Notes: generated by a model from the letters alone, not told the origin. Counted from the stretch's first letter, positions 8,491 to 16,796 are shown. The stretch is DNA of 35,978 bases from Chloroflexota bacterium (GCA_002710215.1 PAJQ01000057.1:8590-44567); one strand, 5' to 3'. Translations and numbers: made by a program.

Positions 8491-8862
8491 TCAATACGGC
8501 GCGAATGTTTCCAACTTCCGGTCAAATGTCACAAGGGGCATACCCAAATATTCAGCCGATTACAAATAGCTAGCATCTTAAGTTGTCAGACCGGTCTCCA
8601 AAGCCTAATCAACCACTGCTGGGTGCAGAAGTTCCACCCAGTTAATTTCCATATTCAAAGACTCTTCCGAAGCGAGCAATATGATGTCCTTCTGCTCGGG
8701 GTAAATCCCGATTTTCTTGCGGGCAATGCTGGCTAATTCATAGGCTAGCAAAACCGGCTCGTAGAGGTCCGCACCGGCAAGCAACGAACGAGCTTCGGCA
8801 GCTCGTGGCTCTCCAAAAACCACGGCGCCAAGCACGGATGCATCGGCTACTTTACCGGGCAT
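8491..8862 (-). pseudogene. VapC-type PIN-domain toxin, decayed (three in-frame stops)
   Basis: A PIN-domain ribonuclease of VapC type. The N-terminus is intact: ADASVLGAVVFGEP carries the first catalytic Asp, followed by LLAYELASIARKK. The frame ends at TAG 8605-8607, too early for a PIN domain. Reading on in the same frame, separated by TAA at 8578-8580 and TAA at 8560-8562, gives ALETGLTT, DASYL and then SAEYLGMPLVTFDRKLETF up to TGA at 8491-8493. That is the canonical PIN C-terminus, including the second acidic region and TFDRKL. So three nonsense changes and no frameshift have inactivated it. The start is probably ATG 8862 (GAGG upstream), overlapping the antitoxin end by 11 nt; GTG 8874 is an alternative. 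Confidence 0.85.
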
Positions 8863-9082
8863 CCCGGTCCTCACGTACGAACTTAACCGACTCCGACCCA
8901 GTCCTCACACCTAATTCTGTTATTCGTGAATGCAACGCTTCCAAAGACGACCCCTTTTGTTGCGCCGCCCCTTCCAAAATGGTCATGAGTTCTCCTTGAA
9001 GCGATCGATGGTTCTTCTTGGCTTGGACCTTCAACCGGTCCAGAACTTCGGCAGGAACGTTCTTTATTGATAAATCAGGCAA
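8852..9082 (-). CDS. VapB/FitA-type ribbon-helix-helix antitoxin
   Basis: A 76-residue protein starting PDLSIKNVPAEVLDRLKVQA and continuing NHRSLQGELMTILEGAA, the usual Arc/FitA-like ribbon-helix-helix fold that binds operator DNA and the cognate PIN toxin. TTG 9082 has GGAG 6 nt upstream. It overlaps the toxin reading frame. The upstream sequence is AT-rich (TTTTTAATATAATAATCC around 9103-9120) and contains CCCTATCAGGG at 9123-9133, a candidate autoregulatory operator. Its open frame looks intact although the toxin is broken. Confidence 0.82.
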   Translation of the reverse strand: MPDLSIKNVPAEVLDRLKVQAKKNHRSLQGELMTILEGAAQQKGSSLEALHSRITELGVRTGSESVKFVREDRDAR

Positions 9083-9253
9083 AGCAGCTCCAAATCAGAA
9101 CCTTTTTAATATAATAATCCTACCCTATCAGGGGTTAAACCTTGGCAGATTTTGCTCACAGCACTAGGTTGAGAGTCTGTGGTCCAGAGAAAATCCCCGG
9201 GGGTATCTAGACGAAGAAACCAGGGAGAGCGCCGAAGATGGCTGCCGAACCCT

Positions 9254-9736
9254 TTAACGAACGGTGCCAAGGGCCCGGCGGGCCTCCCGGTCCAGGTCTT
9301 TGTTTATCAGCGTCCGCCGCTTATCGTATTGACGTTTGCCCCGAGCCAGCCCCAGGCCCACTTTGGCGACGTGACCCTTGATGAAGACGCTAAGAGCCAC
9401 AATCGTAACGCCCTTCTCGGCTACGATGCTCTTCAGCTTGGCTATCTCCTCACGGTGCATCAGTAATTTACGGGGCCGCCTGGGGTCATGATTGTAGATG
9501 CTGCCGGCGTCGTAGGGAGCGATATGGGCGTTCATCAGCCAAAGCTCGCCGTTTTGAGGCCGGGCGTAAGCGTCCCGAAGGTCGATTTTTCCCGCCCTGA
9601 TTGATTTGATCTCCGTCCCGGTAAGAACCAGACCGGCTTCATACCGGTCCAGGATCTCGTAGTCGAAGAACGCCTTCCGGTTGGAGGCTATGGTCCGGGT
9701 GGTTTTTTGCGGGCGTTCAGCTTTTTTGGTGGTCAT
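9254..9736 (-). CDS. smpB: SsrA (tmRNA)-binding protein
   Basis: Binds tmRNA and brings it to stalled ribosomes for trans-translation. The 160-residue sequence shows the SmpB core: ASNRKAFFDYEILDRYEAGL, VLTGTEIKSIRAGKIDLRDA, WLMNAHIAPY, RPRKLLMHREEI and the basic tail GLARGKRQYDKRR. ATG 9736 lies 3 nt after the stop of the upstream protease gene, so the two are translationally close and probably one operon. No tmRNA gene is visible nearby; 9083-9253 between smpB and vapB holds no recognisable gene. Confidence 0.96.
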   Translation of the reverse strand: MTTKKAERPQKTTRTIASNRKAFFDYEILDRYEAGLVLTGTEIKSIRAGKIDLRDAYARPQNGELWLMNAHIAPYDAGSIYNHDPRRPRKLLMHREEIAKLKSIVAEKGVTIVALSVFIKGHVAKVGLGLARGKRQYDKRRTLINKDLDREARRALGTVR

Positions 9737-9739
9737 GCC

Positions 9740-10933
9740 TTAGCTCCCTCGGGCGATCTGTTCCCGCAGAAGATCAATGGCCCGGTTCAGATGGACATCT
9801 TCAGAACCTTCCTCCAGCTTGTCCAATTGAATATCGGGCGAGAGACCTTCGCCCTCTATCAAGGGGCCGTTGGGAGTAAACCAATGGGCGATGGTAAAGT
9901 TAACGCCGGAGCCATCCTGTAAGGCCCAAAGATTACTCACGCTGCCCTTGCCAAATGTCGTGTCCCCGAGAATGGTAGCCCGCTCGTGGTCCATCATCGC
10001 GCCGGTAAACACTTCGCTGGCGCTGGCGCTGAATTCGTTGACCAAAACCACAAAGGGGATTTCCTTGGCTTTGCCACCGGACTTCACTTTCCAATCGGTG
10101 CGGTGACCCTGAGCGTCGATCTGATAAAGCACCAAACCGTCTTCAAGGAACTGACTGGTAACGTCCACCACTGAGGTGAGCAACCCTCCGGGGTTGTTGC
10201 GTAAGTCCAAAACGATCCCTGCGCCGCCGGAGTCCTCGAACCGCTCCAACGCATTCAGCAAGTCCTTATTGGTGGTCTCGGCAAAGTTGAAGATTCGAAG
10301 GTGGCCGATGCCGTTGTCTCCCACGATAAGGCGCACCGAGGTCAGCGAAATCACCCCCCTTGTCACATTGATCACCACCGGCTCGGCTTCGTCCCGGTGA
10401 AGTATCAGGAGCTTAACAATCGTTCCCTTCTTGCCGCGGATCCTATTGACTGCCTCCATGAGGCTGATCCCCTCAGCACTCTCGTCCTCAATCTCCAGAA
10501 TCACGTCGCCGGGGCGAATGCCCGCTCTCTCGGCGGGAGTATCGGGCATGGGAGCGAGAATCGTGACCAGGCCATTCCTGATACCCACCTCAGCCCCGAT
10601 GCCTTCGAAAAATCCCTTCAAGTCTTGGGTCGCGATCTTGTATTGTTCCGCGTTGTAGAAGGCCGAATACGGGTCCCCCAAGGCGTCAAGCATGCCCTTG
10701 ATTGCCCCGTCGCTAACTTCCTGAGGGTCCAGCTTTTCACCGTTTATGTGCTCCCCTTCCAGAAGCTCCCAAACCTCCAGCAGACGTTCGAACTCGGGGG
10801 GCAATCCGTCGAGAGTAGGATCGACGCCACCGGATTGTCCGAGTTGCTGCACGCCACAAGCAGCGGCCAAGGACAAAGCGAGGATACAGATCAAAGAGAT
10901 TAGCGAAGCCCGGACGAGCCGTGATTTGGTCAC
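9740..10933 (-). CDS. ctpA: C-terminal processing peptidase (S41 family), lipoprotein
   Basis: A 397-residue secreted serine protease that trims or degrades envelope proteins. The N-terminus is a lipoprotein signal ending LAAAC (Cys26). A PDZ domain lies at about 110-190 (FEGIGAEVGIRNGLVTILAP, AGIRPGDVILEIED). The S41 catalytic part shows VLDLRNNPGGLL, the nucleophile region NEFSASASEVF, and the Lys of GDTTFGKGSV, giving the Ser/Lys dyad. GTG 10933 has AGGAG 8 nt upstream. It is upstream of smpB. Read on the minus strand, TACAAT at about 11005-11010 could be a -10 box, but no good -35 was found. Confidence 0.92.
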   Translation of the reverse strand: MTKSRLVRASLISLICILALSLAAACGVQQLGQSGGVDPTLDGLPPEFERLLEVWELLEGEHINGEKLDPQEVSDGAIKGMLDALGDPYSAFYNAEQYKIATQDLKGFFEGIGAEVGIRNGLVTILAPMPDTPAERAGIRPGDVILEIEDESAEGISLMEAVNRIRGKKGTIVKLLILHRDEAEPVVINVTRGVISLTSVRLIVGDNGIGHLRIFNFAETTNKDLLNALERFEDSGGAGIVLDLRNNPGGLLTSVVDVTSQFLEDGLVLYQIDAQGHRTDWKVKSGGKAKEIPFVVLVNEFSASASEVFTGAMMDHERATILGDTTFGKGSVSNLWALQDGSGVNFTIAHWFTPNGPLIEGEGLSPDIQLDKLEEGSEDVHLNRAIDLLREQIARGS

Positions 10934-11117
10934 GGAGGTCGTCTCCTAAATGGCAAAATTACTCGTGGGAAGCTAGCCTTGCGGAGTGTTTCGTTCCCAG
11001 GGCACATTGTATCACAGGGCAGAGTTACACCCTCCGGTGGCCATGCGTGGAGAGCGGCTCTTGACCGCCTAAGTGCGGCAGTCTACCCTTGCCGGTACCA
11101 CTCAGGAGATTGATGAC

Positions 11118-12383
11118 ATGAACGCGGAAATAGTAGCCATAGGTTCGGAACTCCTTTTGGGTCAGATAGTTGACACCAATTCGGCTTGGATGGCGCAACG
11201 CCTGGCCGCAGTGGGTATGAACCTTTATTACAAAACGATAGTCGGGGACAATCCTGAGCGTATGCTGGAGACAATCACCGCCGCCATGGAACGGTCGGAC
11301 GTGGTGATAACCTCCGGAGGTATCGGCCCCACCCAGGACGACTTGACCCGGGAAATCGTAGCCAAGGCATCCTCCAGGGAACTGGTCTTGGACCCGGAAC
11401 TGCTAGCCCAGATCGAGGCCAGGTTCCGCCGCCGGGGCTTCATAATGACGGAAAACAACAACCGCCAGGCCTACATCCCTGAAGGGTCCATACCGGTGGA
11501 AAACCCCAATGGAACCGCTCCGTCATTTATCGTGGAAGATCCTAGGGCCGTGGTCATCTGTCTTCCGGGCGTCCCCTTCGAGATGAAGTGGTTGTTCGAC
11601 AACGAAGTCATACCCTATCTTCGGGAGAAGTTCGATCTTTCCGAGGCCATCTACTCCCGGGTGCTGAAGGTGGCGGACATGGGCGAGAGCGGGGTGGACG
11701 ACCTGGCAGGACACCTCATCGCCAACTCCAACAATCCCACGGTGGGTGTGTTAGCCCATCCCGGACAGGTGGACGTTCGTATTAGCGCCAAGGCGGCCAG
11801 CGAGGATGAAGCCAACGCCCTGATAGCTCCATTGGAGAAAGAGGTCAGATCCTTGCTGGGCGATCACGTGTTTGCCACCGGGGAGCAAACGATGCAGGAC
11901 GTCGTCGGCGAGTTACTGCGCTCCAAAGAGTTGACCGTTGCTTCTTTCGAGGGACTAACGGGCGGACTGGTCGCCCAACAACTTCAAGAAGCCGACGGGA
12001 TACGCTTTCTGCAAGGCACTATCGGCCAGCACGAATCTACGCTTCGGGCGGTATTGGCGGTTAACGGCGGGATCGACGAAAAGGCCGTCTCAGCAACGGA
12101 CCCTGAAACCCTGACCGGACAATTGGCCTCGGCGGTTCGGGCCGGGGCCGGGGCAGACTTGGGGCTGGCGGTCTTGTCATTGCCGGATTCCGGCGCTCCA
12201 GCCGGAGGAAACTCCAGCTCCAATTCGGAAAACCTGAGAGCCGGTAACACCTATATAGCAGTGGCGGATCGCCAGGGCATCAGCCGCCGCGCTTACAACT
12301 TTGCCGGTCCCGGTTTGCCCGACCGGACCAGGGCCTCCCTCCACGCCCTGGACCTATTGCGCGTCACGATACTGGAGTCGTAG
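11118..12383 (+). CDS. cinA: CinA family protein with degenerate NMN-deamidase domain
   Basis: 421 residues in two parts. The N-terminal MoCF-biosynthesis-like (COG1058) domain is well preserved: NAEIVAIGSELLLGQIVDTN, VITSGGIGPTQDDLTRE, CLPGVPFEMKWLF. It is linked in the family to ADP-ribose/NAD-derivative pyrophosphatase activity. The C-terminal CinA/PncC domain (from about 260) aligns only loosely: the usual ESCTGG is EGLTGG (278-283), the GGVVAYSNEAK-like segment reads GTIGQHESTLR, and the TGIAGPGG loop is replaced by a Ser/Asn-rich stretch. NMN deamidase activity is therefore doubtful. ATG 11118 is preferred to an upstream in-frame start because AGGAG lies 9 nt before it. Confidence 0.88.
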   Translation: MNAEIVAIGSELLLGQIVDTNSAWMAQRLAAVGMNLYYKTIVGDNPERMLETITAAMERSDVVITSGGIGPTQDDLTREIVAKASSRELVLDPELLAQIEARFRRRGFIMTENNNRQAYIPEGSIPVENPNGTAPSFIVEDPRAVVICLPGVPFEMKWLFDNEVIPYLREKFDLSEAIYSRVLKVADMGESGVDDLAGHLIANSNNPTVGVLAHPGQVDVRISAKAASEDEANALIAPLEKEVRSLLGDHVFATGEQTMQDVVGELLRSKELTVASFEGLTGGLVAQQLQEADGIRFLQGTIGQHESTLRAVLAVNGGIDEKAVSATDPETLTGQLASAVRAGAGADLGLAVLSLPDSGAPAGGNSSSNSENLRAGNTYIAVADRQGISRRAYNFAGPGLPDRTRASLHALDLLRVTILES

Positions 12384-12492
12384 CCTCTGCGCCGGATTTA
12401 CACTCCGCCAACCTGGTGCTACTATTACCCGGCGCCGCAAGGCGAAGCTACCGAGGCCGTACTTCGATGCGCTACGGCCTCGAAAAAGGTTC

Positions 12493-13710
12493 ATGATGGA
12501 TTCAAAATCCTACGATGTCGTGGTCATTGGAGGAGGCATAATCGGCCTCTCCACCGCCATGCAGATCAAACTGGGAAAATACCCCAATTGGCGGGTTGCC
12601 GTGGTGGAGAAAGACTCCGAGATTGCCACGCACCAAACCGGCCACAACAGCGGGGTCATCCACTCGGGAATCTATTACCGGCCAGATTCCCACAAAGCCC
12701 GGTTTTGCGTGGGCGGCGCCAAGTCCCTACGCCAGTTTTGCGACGAAAACGAGATTGAGTACAATCAGTGCGGCAAGGTGATCGTGGCCACCAACGAGGC
12801 GGAAGCGGGCCGTTTGCAGACCCTCCACGAGCGGGGAATCGCCAACGGAGTCGAGGGTTTGGAAATGGTCGGCCCGGAACGGCTGAAAGAGTTGGAGCCG
12901 CACGTGGCCGGGATCCAGGCGCTATGGGCCCCCACCACCGGCATCGTCGACTATCGCAAGGTTGCCGCGGCCTACGCCGAGAAGTTCCAGCAGGCCGGAG
13001 GCGACGTTTTCACCAACGCGCCGGTAAGCCGGATAATCCGAACCCAAGACGAATTGGTGCTGGAAACTCCCGGTGGCGCGCTTCACGCCAAGCACTTGAT
13101 AAACTGCGCCGGACTGTACGCCGACCGGGTGGCCGAAATGATGGGCGAAGACGTGGACGTTCAAATAATTCCCTTTCGGGGCGAGTACTTCACGCTGCGC
13201 CCCGAGAGCCACCACCTTGTGAACGGCTTGGTGTATCCGGTACCCGACCCCCGATTCCCCTTCCTGGGCGTCCACTTCACCCGTAACATTCACGGCTATG
13301 TGGAGGCCGGCCCCAATGCCGTACTGGCTTTGAAACGAGAGGGCTATCGCAAAGTCGACGTGAACCTGGGGGAGTCTTTTCAGACCTTCACCTACTCCGG
13401 TTTCTGGAAAATGGCCATGAAGCACTGGAAAACGGCCCTTGGGGAAATACACCGTTCTTACAGCAAAAAGGTATTTGTCCGGGACTTGCAGGGCCTGATC
13501 CCCGAGATTCAAGACACCGACCTGGCCCCCGGCGGCGCCGGCGTTCGGGCTCAGGCAGTTTCCCGTAGCGGCGCGTTGCTGGACGATTTCAGCATAATTC
13601 GAGGCCGGGAAGCCGTCCACGTCTTAAACGCGCCATCACCCGGTGCTACGTCGTCCCTGGCCATCGGCGCGCACATCGTGGAGTTGGCGGCGGAGGCGTT
13701 CGGCCAATAG
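12493..13710 (+). CDS. lhgO: L-2-hydroxyglutarate oxidase (FAD-dependent)
   Basis: Oxidises L-2-hydroxyglutarate to 2-oxoglutarate, feeding electrons to the respiratory chain. The 405-residue sequence has the dinucleotide fold DVVVIGGGIIGLSTAMQI, then VVEKDSEIATHQTGHNSGVI, HSGIYYRPDS, the DAO-family core and C-terminal HVLNAPSPGATSSLAIG. These match LhgO/YgaF closely. Two ATGs (12493 and 12496) follow AAAGG at 12485-12489; 12496 has the better spacing. It starts about 110 nt after cinA. A glycerol-3-phosphate dehydrogenase-like oxidase is the main alternative, but HQTGHNSGVIHSGIYY favours LhgO. Confidence 0.9.
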   Translation: MMDSKSYDVVVIGGGIIGLSTAMQIKLGKYPNWRVAVVEKDSEIATHQTGHNSGVIHSGIYYRPDSHKARFCVGGAKSLRQFCDENEIEYNQCGKVIVATNEAEAGRLQTLHERGIANGVEGLEMVGPERLKELEPHVAGIQALWAPTTGIVDYRKVAAAYAEKFQQAGGDVFTNAPVSRIIRTQDELVLETPGGALHAKHLINCAGLYADRVAEMMGEDVDVQIIPFRGEYFTLRPESHHLVNGLVYPVPDPRFPFLGVHFTRNIHGYVEAGPNAVLALKREGYRKVDVNLGESFQTFTYSGFWKMAMKHWKTALGEIHRSYSKKVFVRDLQGLIPEIQDTDLAPGGAGVRAQAVSRSGALLDDFSIIRGREAVHVLNAPSPGATSSLAIGAHIVELAAEAFGQ

Positions 13711-13851
13711 TCTTGAGAAAAACCCGATGCTACATCGGTTGACCCGTCCCGAGGCGGCCTGGCTCGCCGCTCGGATACACTTTTGGTCTGTAGTGACCGG
13801 TTTCCCGGCAGGCAAAGAAAAGAAAATGGCCCTAGTGATGAGGCTATAGTG

Positions 13852-13880
13852 TTGCTGCTTGGGAGCACCCTGGGTATAAT
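13852..13880 (+). promoter_or_regulatory. Sigma70-type promoter of the dehydratase-plsX-fabG run
   Basis: TTGCTG at 13852-13857, a 17-nt spacer and a consensus TATAAT at 13875-13880. The start point would be near 13887, about 49 nt before the TTG start at 13936. The rest of 13711-13935 holds no recognisable gene. Confidence 0.7.
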
Positions 13881-13935
13881 CGACCACTAGAGATTCCCTG
13901 GGGGGTTCACGTCGATTCCGCAAGGGGAGGATGGA

Positions 13936-14784
13936 TTGGCGGTTTCAGCGGGATCCGAACTGGATTTGGGAGTCTGGACGGTCACCGAGGATAAGGTCCG
14001 CCAGTACCTAAATGCGGTAGGAGACGAACAACCAGCCTATTTCGATCTGGCCATGGCGCCGCCGTTGGCCCTATCGGCCTGGTCTCTGGGAGCGCTGTTG
14101 GATCAGTTAGCTCTGCCACCGGGAGCCATCCACAGCCTGCAGGAATTGGAAACCTACCGGGGAGTCAGATTTGGCGAAGAGATTCGCGCCTCCGCTTACG
14201 TCACCAGTCCCAGGCAGCGCGGCAACTTGAAATTTCTTTCAGCCGGTTACACCCTGACGGACGGTGCGGGTGAACAAGTACAGTCTGGGAAGAGCACGGT
14301 CTTGGTAGTGGACTCCGCTGAAGAGGAATCTGGCGGGACGAAATCCCCCCAACCCCCCATTACAAATGGGGGTGATTCTGGAAACGGCGGCGATCGGTAC
14401 GGGTCGATGCCTAGGGTTTCCAGAACGATCTCTCAAGAACGATTGAACGCCTATGCTCAAGCATCCGGTGACGGCAATCCCTTGCATCTGGACGCCGAAT
14501 TCGCGGCCAACACCCCTTTCGGGGGTATCATAGCCCACGGTATGCTGACCCTGGCGTTTATCGGGGAAATGATGACGGCCGAACTGGGGCAGGCCTGGCT
14601 TGAAACCGGGGCTATCAAAGCTAGGTTTAAGGGCGCAGCATACTTGGGGGACGATGCTGAATCCTGGGGCCGAAAAACCGGGGACAATGATTCAAGGGTG
14701 GAGTATTCTGTAGGCGTTTGGAATCCGGCAAGCGGCCAGGACCTTATAACCGGGAGCGCTACGGCTAGATCGGCTCTTGCCTGA
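13936..14784 (+). CDS. Two-hotdog MaoC-like (R)-hydroxyacyl dehydratase (HadA-HadB-like fusion)
   Basis: 282 residues with two hotdog domains. The N-terminal half (about 1-125) resembles the FAS1-like/HadA N-terminal dehydratase domain without a catalytic motif. The C-terminal half (about 155-282) has the (R)-hydratase signature ASGDGNPLHLDAEFA with the Asp179/His184 pair, then FGGIIAHGMLTLAFI. It should dehydrate (R)-3-hydroxyacyl-CoA or -ACP. The halves are joined by a Gly/Pro-rich linker encoded by an inserted palindromic repeat (14341-14378). TTG 13936 has AAGGGGAGG 5 nt upstream. plsX and fabG follow, so a role in fatty acid synthesis is a reasonable inference. Confidence 0.82.
   Translation: MAVSAGSELDLGVWTVTEDKVRQYLNAVGDEQPAYFDLAMAPPLALSAWSLGALLDQLALPPGAIHSLQELETYRGVRFGEEIRASAYVTSPRQRGNLKFLSAGYTLTDGAGEQVQSGKSTVLVVDSAEEESGGTKSPQPPITNGGDSGNGGDRYGSMPRVSRTISQERLNAYAQASGDGNPLHLDAEFAANTPFGGIIAHGMLTLAFIGEMMTAELGQAWLETGAIKARFKGAAYLGDDAESWGRKTGDNDSRVEYSVGVWNPASGQDLITGSATARSALA
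14341..14378. repeat. Palindromic repeat inserted in frame in the dehydratase linker
   Basis: A C-run/G-run element whose core is CCCCCATT-ACA-AATGGGGG. It is translated as KSPQPPITNGGDS and lies exactly between the two hotdog domains. It resembles the intergenic C/G-run hairpins at 20837-20912 (both contain ATCACCCCCAT or its close variant on one strand). Confidence 0.6.
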
Positions 14785-14870
14785 GACTCGGTACAAAATC
14801 GCCGGTACGATGATTCAATATACATGTCCCAAGGGACATACCCAAAGGCCCACGGATTAAAAGAGGAAAT

Positions 14871-15905
14871 ATGCTCAAGAATCAGGGAAGGGGAGATGTC
14901 CCGATCAGGGTGGCCGTCGACATTATGGGTGGCGACTTTGGGCCCCCTGAAACGGTAAAAGGGGCTCTGCAAGGGCTAGATACCCACAACATAGAGTTGC
15001 TTCTAGTGGGCGACCAAGACTTGTTGGAATCGGAACTGGCCCACTACAACATCAAGAGCAAACCGGTGAAAGTGGTTGCTTCAGTTGGCAAGATTGGGGA
15101 CGACGAACACCCCATCGAGGGACTGCGCCGGAAACCTCAATCATCTATCTTGGTAGCGACCAAATTGCTGAAGAGTGGCGATGCCGACCTTCTGGTGTCG
15201 ATGGGCTCCACCGGCGCGTCGATGGCCAGCTCGGTTTTCATCCTTGGTTTGATGGACGGACTGGAACGCCCATGCATCGGCGGCCCCTTTCTCGGCGTGG
15301 CGCCTCGGACGGTGCTCGTGGACATGGGAAGCAACATAGATTGCCGCCCTCCTTTGATGCTGAGCTTCGCCGCTCTCGGCTCGGTCTTCTCTCAAAAATT
15401 CTTGGGGATCGAAAATCCGAGAGTCGGTTTGCTCAGCGTGGGCTCCGAGGCCGCCAAGGGCAACCGCCAGGTACATGAGAGCTATCAGCTACTTCAAGAA
15501 AGCCACCTCAACTTCATCGGCAACGTGGAAGGGATGGACTTCTTCACCGGCCGGGCCGACGTTATTGTCTGCGACGGGTTCGTGGGAAATATCCTCATGA
15601 AATTCACCGAGGGATTGGGAACCGCCCTCTCCCATTACGTGGAGCAGCGCTTGGCGGCCCATTTACCCGCCGCCGAGCTTGCCAAAGTCTCCTCCGACCT
15701 CTGGGAAACAACCAACATGCCGCGGACCATGGGTGGCCCTCTGTTCGGCGTGAACGGAATGGTCATGTTGGGACATGGATCTTGCCGGGCCAGCGGTATC
15801 GAAGGCGCGATCGATACCGGCGTGCGTTGCGCCCAGATCGGTATGGTTGACAGTATGAGACAAGAATTGGCTCAGCTTTCCAGCACGGAAGTCCTGAAGA
15901 ACTAG
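14871..15905 (+). CDS. plsX: Phosphate acyltransferase (acyl-ACP:phosphate)
   Basis: Makes acyl-phosphate from acyl-ACP for phosphatidic acid synthesis (PlsX/PlsY pathway). Signatures include VAVDIMGGDFGP near the N-terminus, the LVSMGSTGASMA segment, RTVLVDMGSNIDCRP, VGLLSVGSEAAKGN and VIVCDGFVGNILMKF. 344 residues, normal for the family. ATG 14871 follows AGAGG with short spacing (4 nt); a start nearer to RVAVDIMGG cannot be excluded. It lies 86 nt after the dehydratase gene. Confidence 0.95.
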   Translation: MLKNQGRGDVPIRVAVDIMGGDFGPPETVKGALQGLDTHNIELLLVGDQDLLESELAHYNIKSKPVKVVASVGKIGDDEHPIEGLRRKPQSSILVATKLLKSGDADLLVSMGSTGASMASSVFILGLMDGLERPCIGGPFLGVAPRTVLVDMGSNIDCRPPLMLSFAALGSVFSQKFLGIENPRVGLLSVGSEAAKGNRQVHESYQLLQESHLNFIGNVEGMDFFTGRADVIVCDGFVGNILMKFTEGLGTALSHYVEQRLAAHLPAAELAKVSSDLWETTNMPRTMGGPLFGVNGMVMLGHGSCRASGIEGAIDTGVRCAQIGMVDSMRQELAQLSSTEVLKN

Positions 15906-15936
15906 GAAATGGCATGTAAAACAGCGTTACCAACTC

Positions 15937-16004
15937 CCGTTCGTGGTGAGCCTGTCGAACCATCCTGCTGCGGAAGGACCCTTCGACAAGCTCAGGGCGA
16001 ACGG
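15937..16004. repeat. Dispersed inverted repeat (CCGTTCG...CGAACGG family)
   Basis: An imperfect palindrome. The left arm at 15937-15963 starts CCGTTCGTGGTGAGCCTGTC; the right arm at 15977-16004 ends AGCTCAGGGCGAACGG and is its near complement. The same consensus is widespread between genes in many bacterial genomes, and I recognise it from general experience. It sits between plsX and fabG and may act as an RNA hairpin between them. Confidence 0.8.
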
Positions 16005-16043
16005 AGGATTCTAACGGGAGACTACGACACTAAGTGCTAGCAT

Positions 16044-16796
16044 ATGCCGGGCATTGACTTAAGTGGGTCCGTCGCTCTGGTGACCGGCGCCTCTCGTGGC
16101 ATCGGCGCGGTGATTGCCTGCCGCTTGGCCGAGGCCGGGGCCAAAGTTGGAGTCAACTACCTTTCAAGCCCGGAGTCGGCTGGAGAAGTAGTATCCTCCA
16201 TCATCAGCGCGGGCGGGGAAGCCTTGCTGGTAGAAGGGGACGTAGCCCAAGAGGAACCCGCCAAGTCGACCGTACGGCAGGTGGTGGACCATTGGGGACG
16301 CATCGATATTCTCGTCAATAACGCCGGCATCAACCGTGACCGCCTACTCCTCAGGATGAATACGGATGACTGGGACCAAGTCCTCCAAGTCGATCTAAGG
16401 GGAGCCTTCCTTTGCACCCGGTTCGTTATGCCTCATCTGATAAAACAGCGTAGCGGCCGAGTCGTAAACATCTCATCTGTGGTGGGCATCAGCGGCAACC
16501 CAGGGCAAGCCAACTACGCCGCCGCCAAGGCCGGTCTGATTGGGTTCACTAAATCGGTGGCCCGGGAAGTGGCCTCCCGCAACGTGACGGTCAATGCCCT
16601 GGCTCCTGGCTACATAACCACCGGCATGGTGGAGAAATTATCGGAGGACGCCCGGGAGAAGATACTAAGCCGCATCCCCATGGGCCGTTTCGGCGTTGCC
16701 GAGGACGTCTCGGAAGCGGTAGTCTTCCTTTGCAGCAAGGGCGCTTCCTACATCACCGGCGAAGTGCTGACCATAGACGGAGGTTTGATCGCTTAG
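16044..16796 (+). CDS. fabG: 3-oxoacyl-[acyl-carrier-protein] reductase
   Basis: NADPH-dependent reductase of the fatty acid elongation cycle. 250 residues with TGASRGIG (14-21), NNAGINRD, catalytic Ser145, Tyr158 and Lys162 (NYAAAKAG), the family's VAPGYITT-like ALAPGYITTGM, and the C-terminal GASYITGEVLTIDGGL. The fit to FabG rather than a generic SDR is supported by position after plsX, as in many bacteria. ATG 16044 has no clear ribosome site, so translation may depend on coupling or on the hairpin upstream. Confidence 0.92.
   Translation: MPGIDLSGSVALVTGASRGIGAVIACRLAEAGAKVGVNYLSSPESAGEVVSSIISAGGEALLVEGDVAQEEPAKSTVRQVVDHWGRIDILVNNAGINRDRLLLRMNTDDWDQVLQVDLRGAFLCTRFVMPHLIKQRSGRVVNISSVVGISGNPGQANYAAAKAGLIGFTKSVAREVASRNVTVNALAPGYITTGMVEKLSEDAREKILSRIPMGRFGVAEDVSEAVVFLCSKGASYITGEVLTIDGGLIA

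Noticed and set aside
8560-8607. In-frame TAG and TAA codons in vapC as a sign of stop-codon recoding
   Set aside because: TAA and TAG end many intact genes in the window (for example purF with TAA and purH, carB and pyrC with TAG or TAA), so the code is standard and the toxin is a pseudogene.
9083-9253. tmRNA (ssrA) or tRNA gene next to smpB
   Set aside because: No acceptor-stem pairing, T-loop consensus or CCA-proximal pattern was found.
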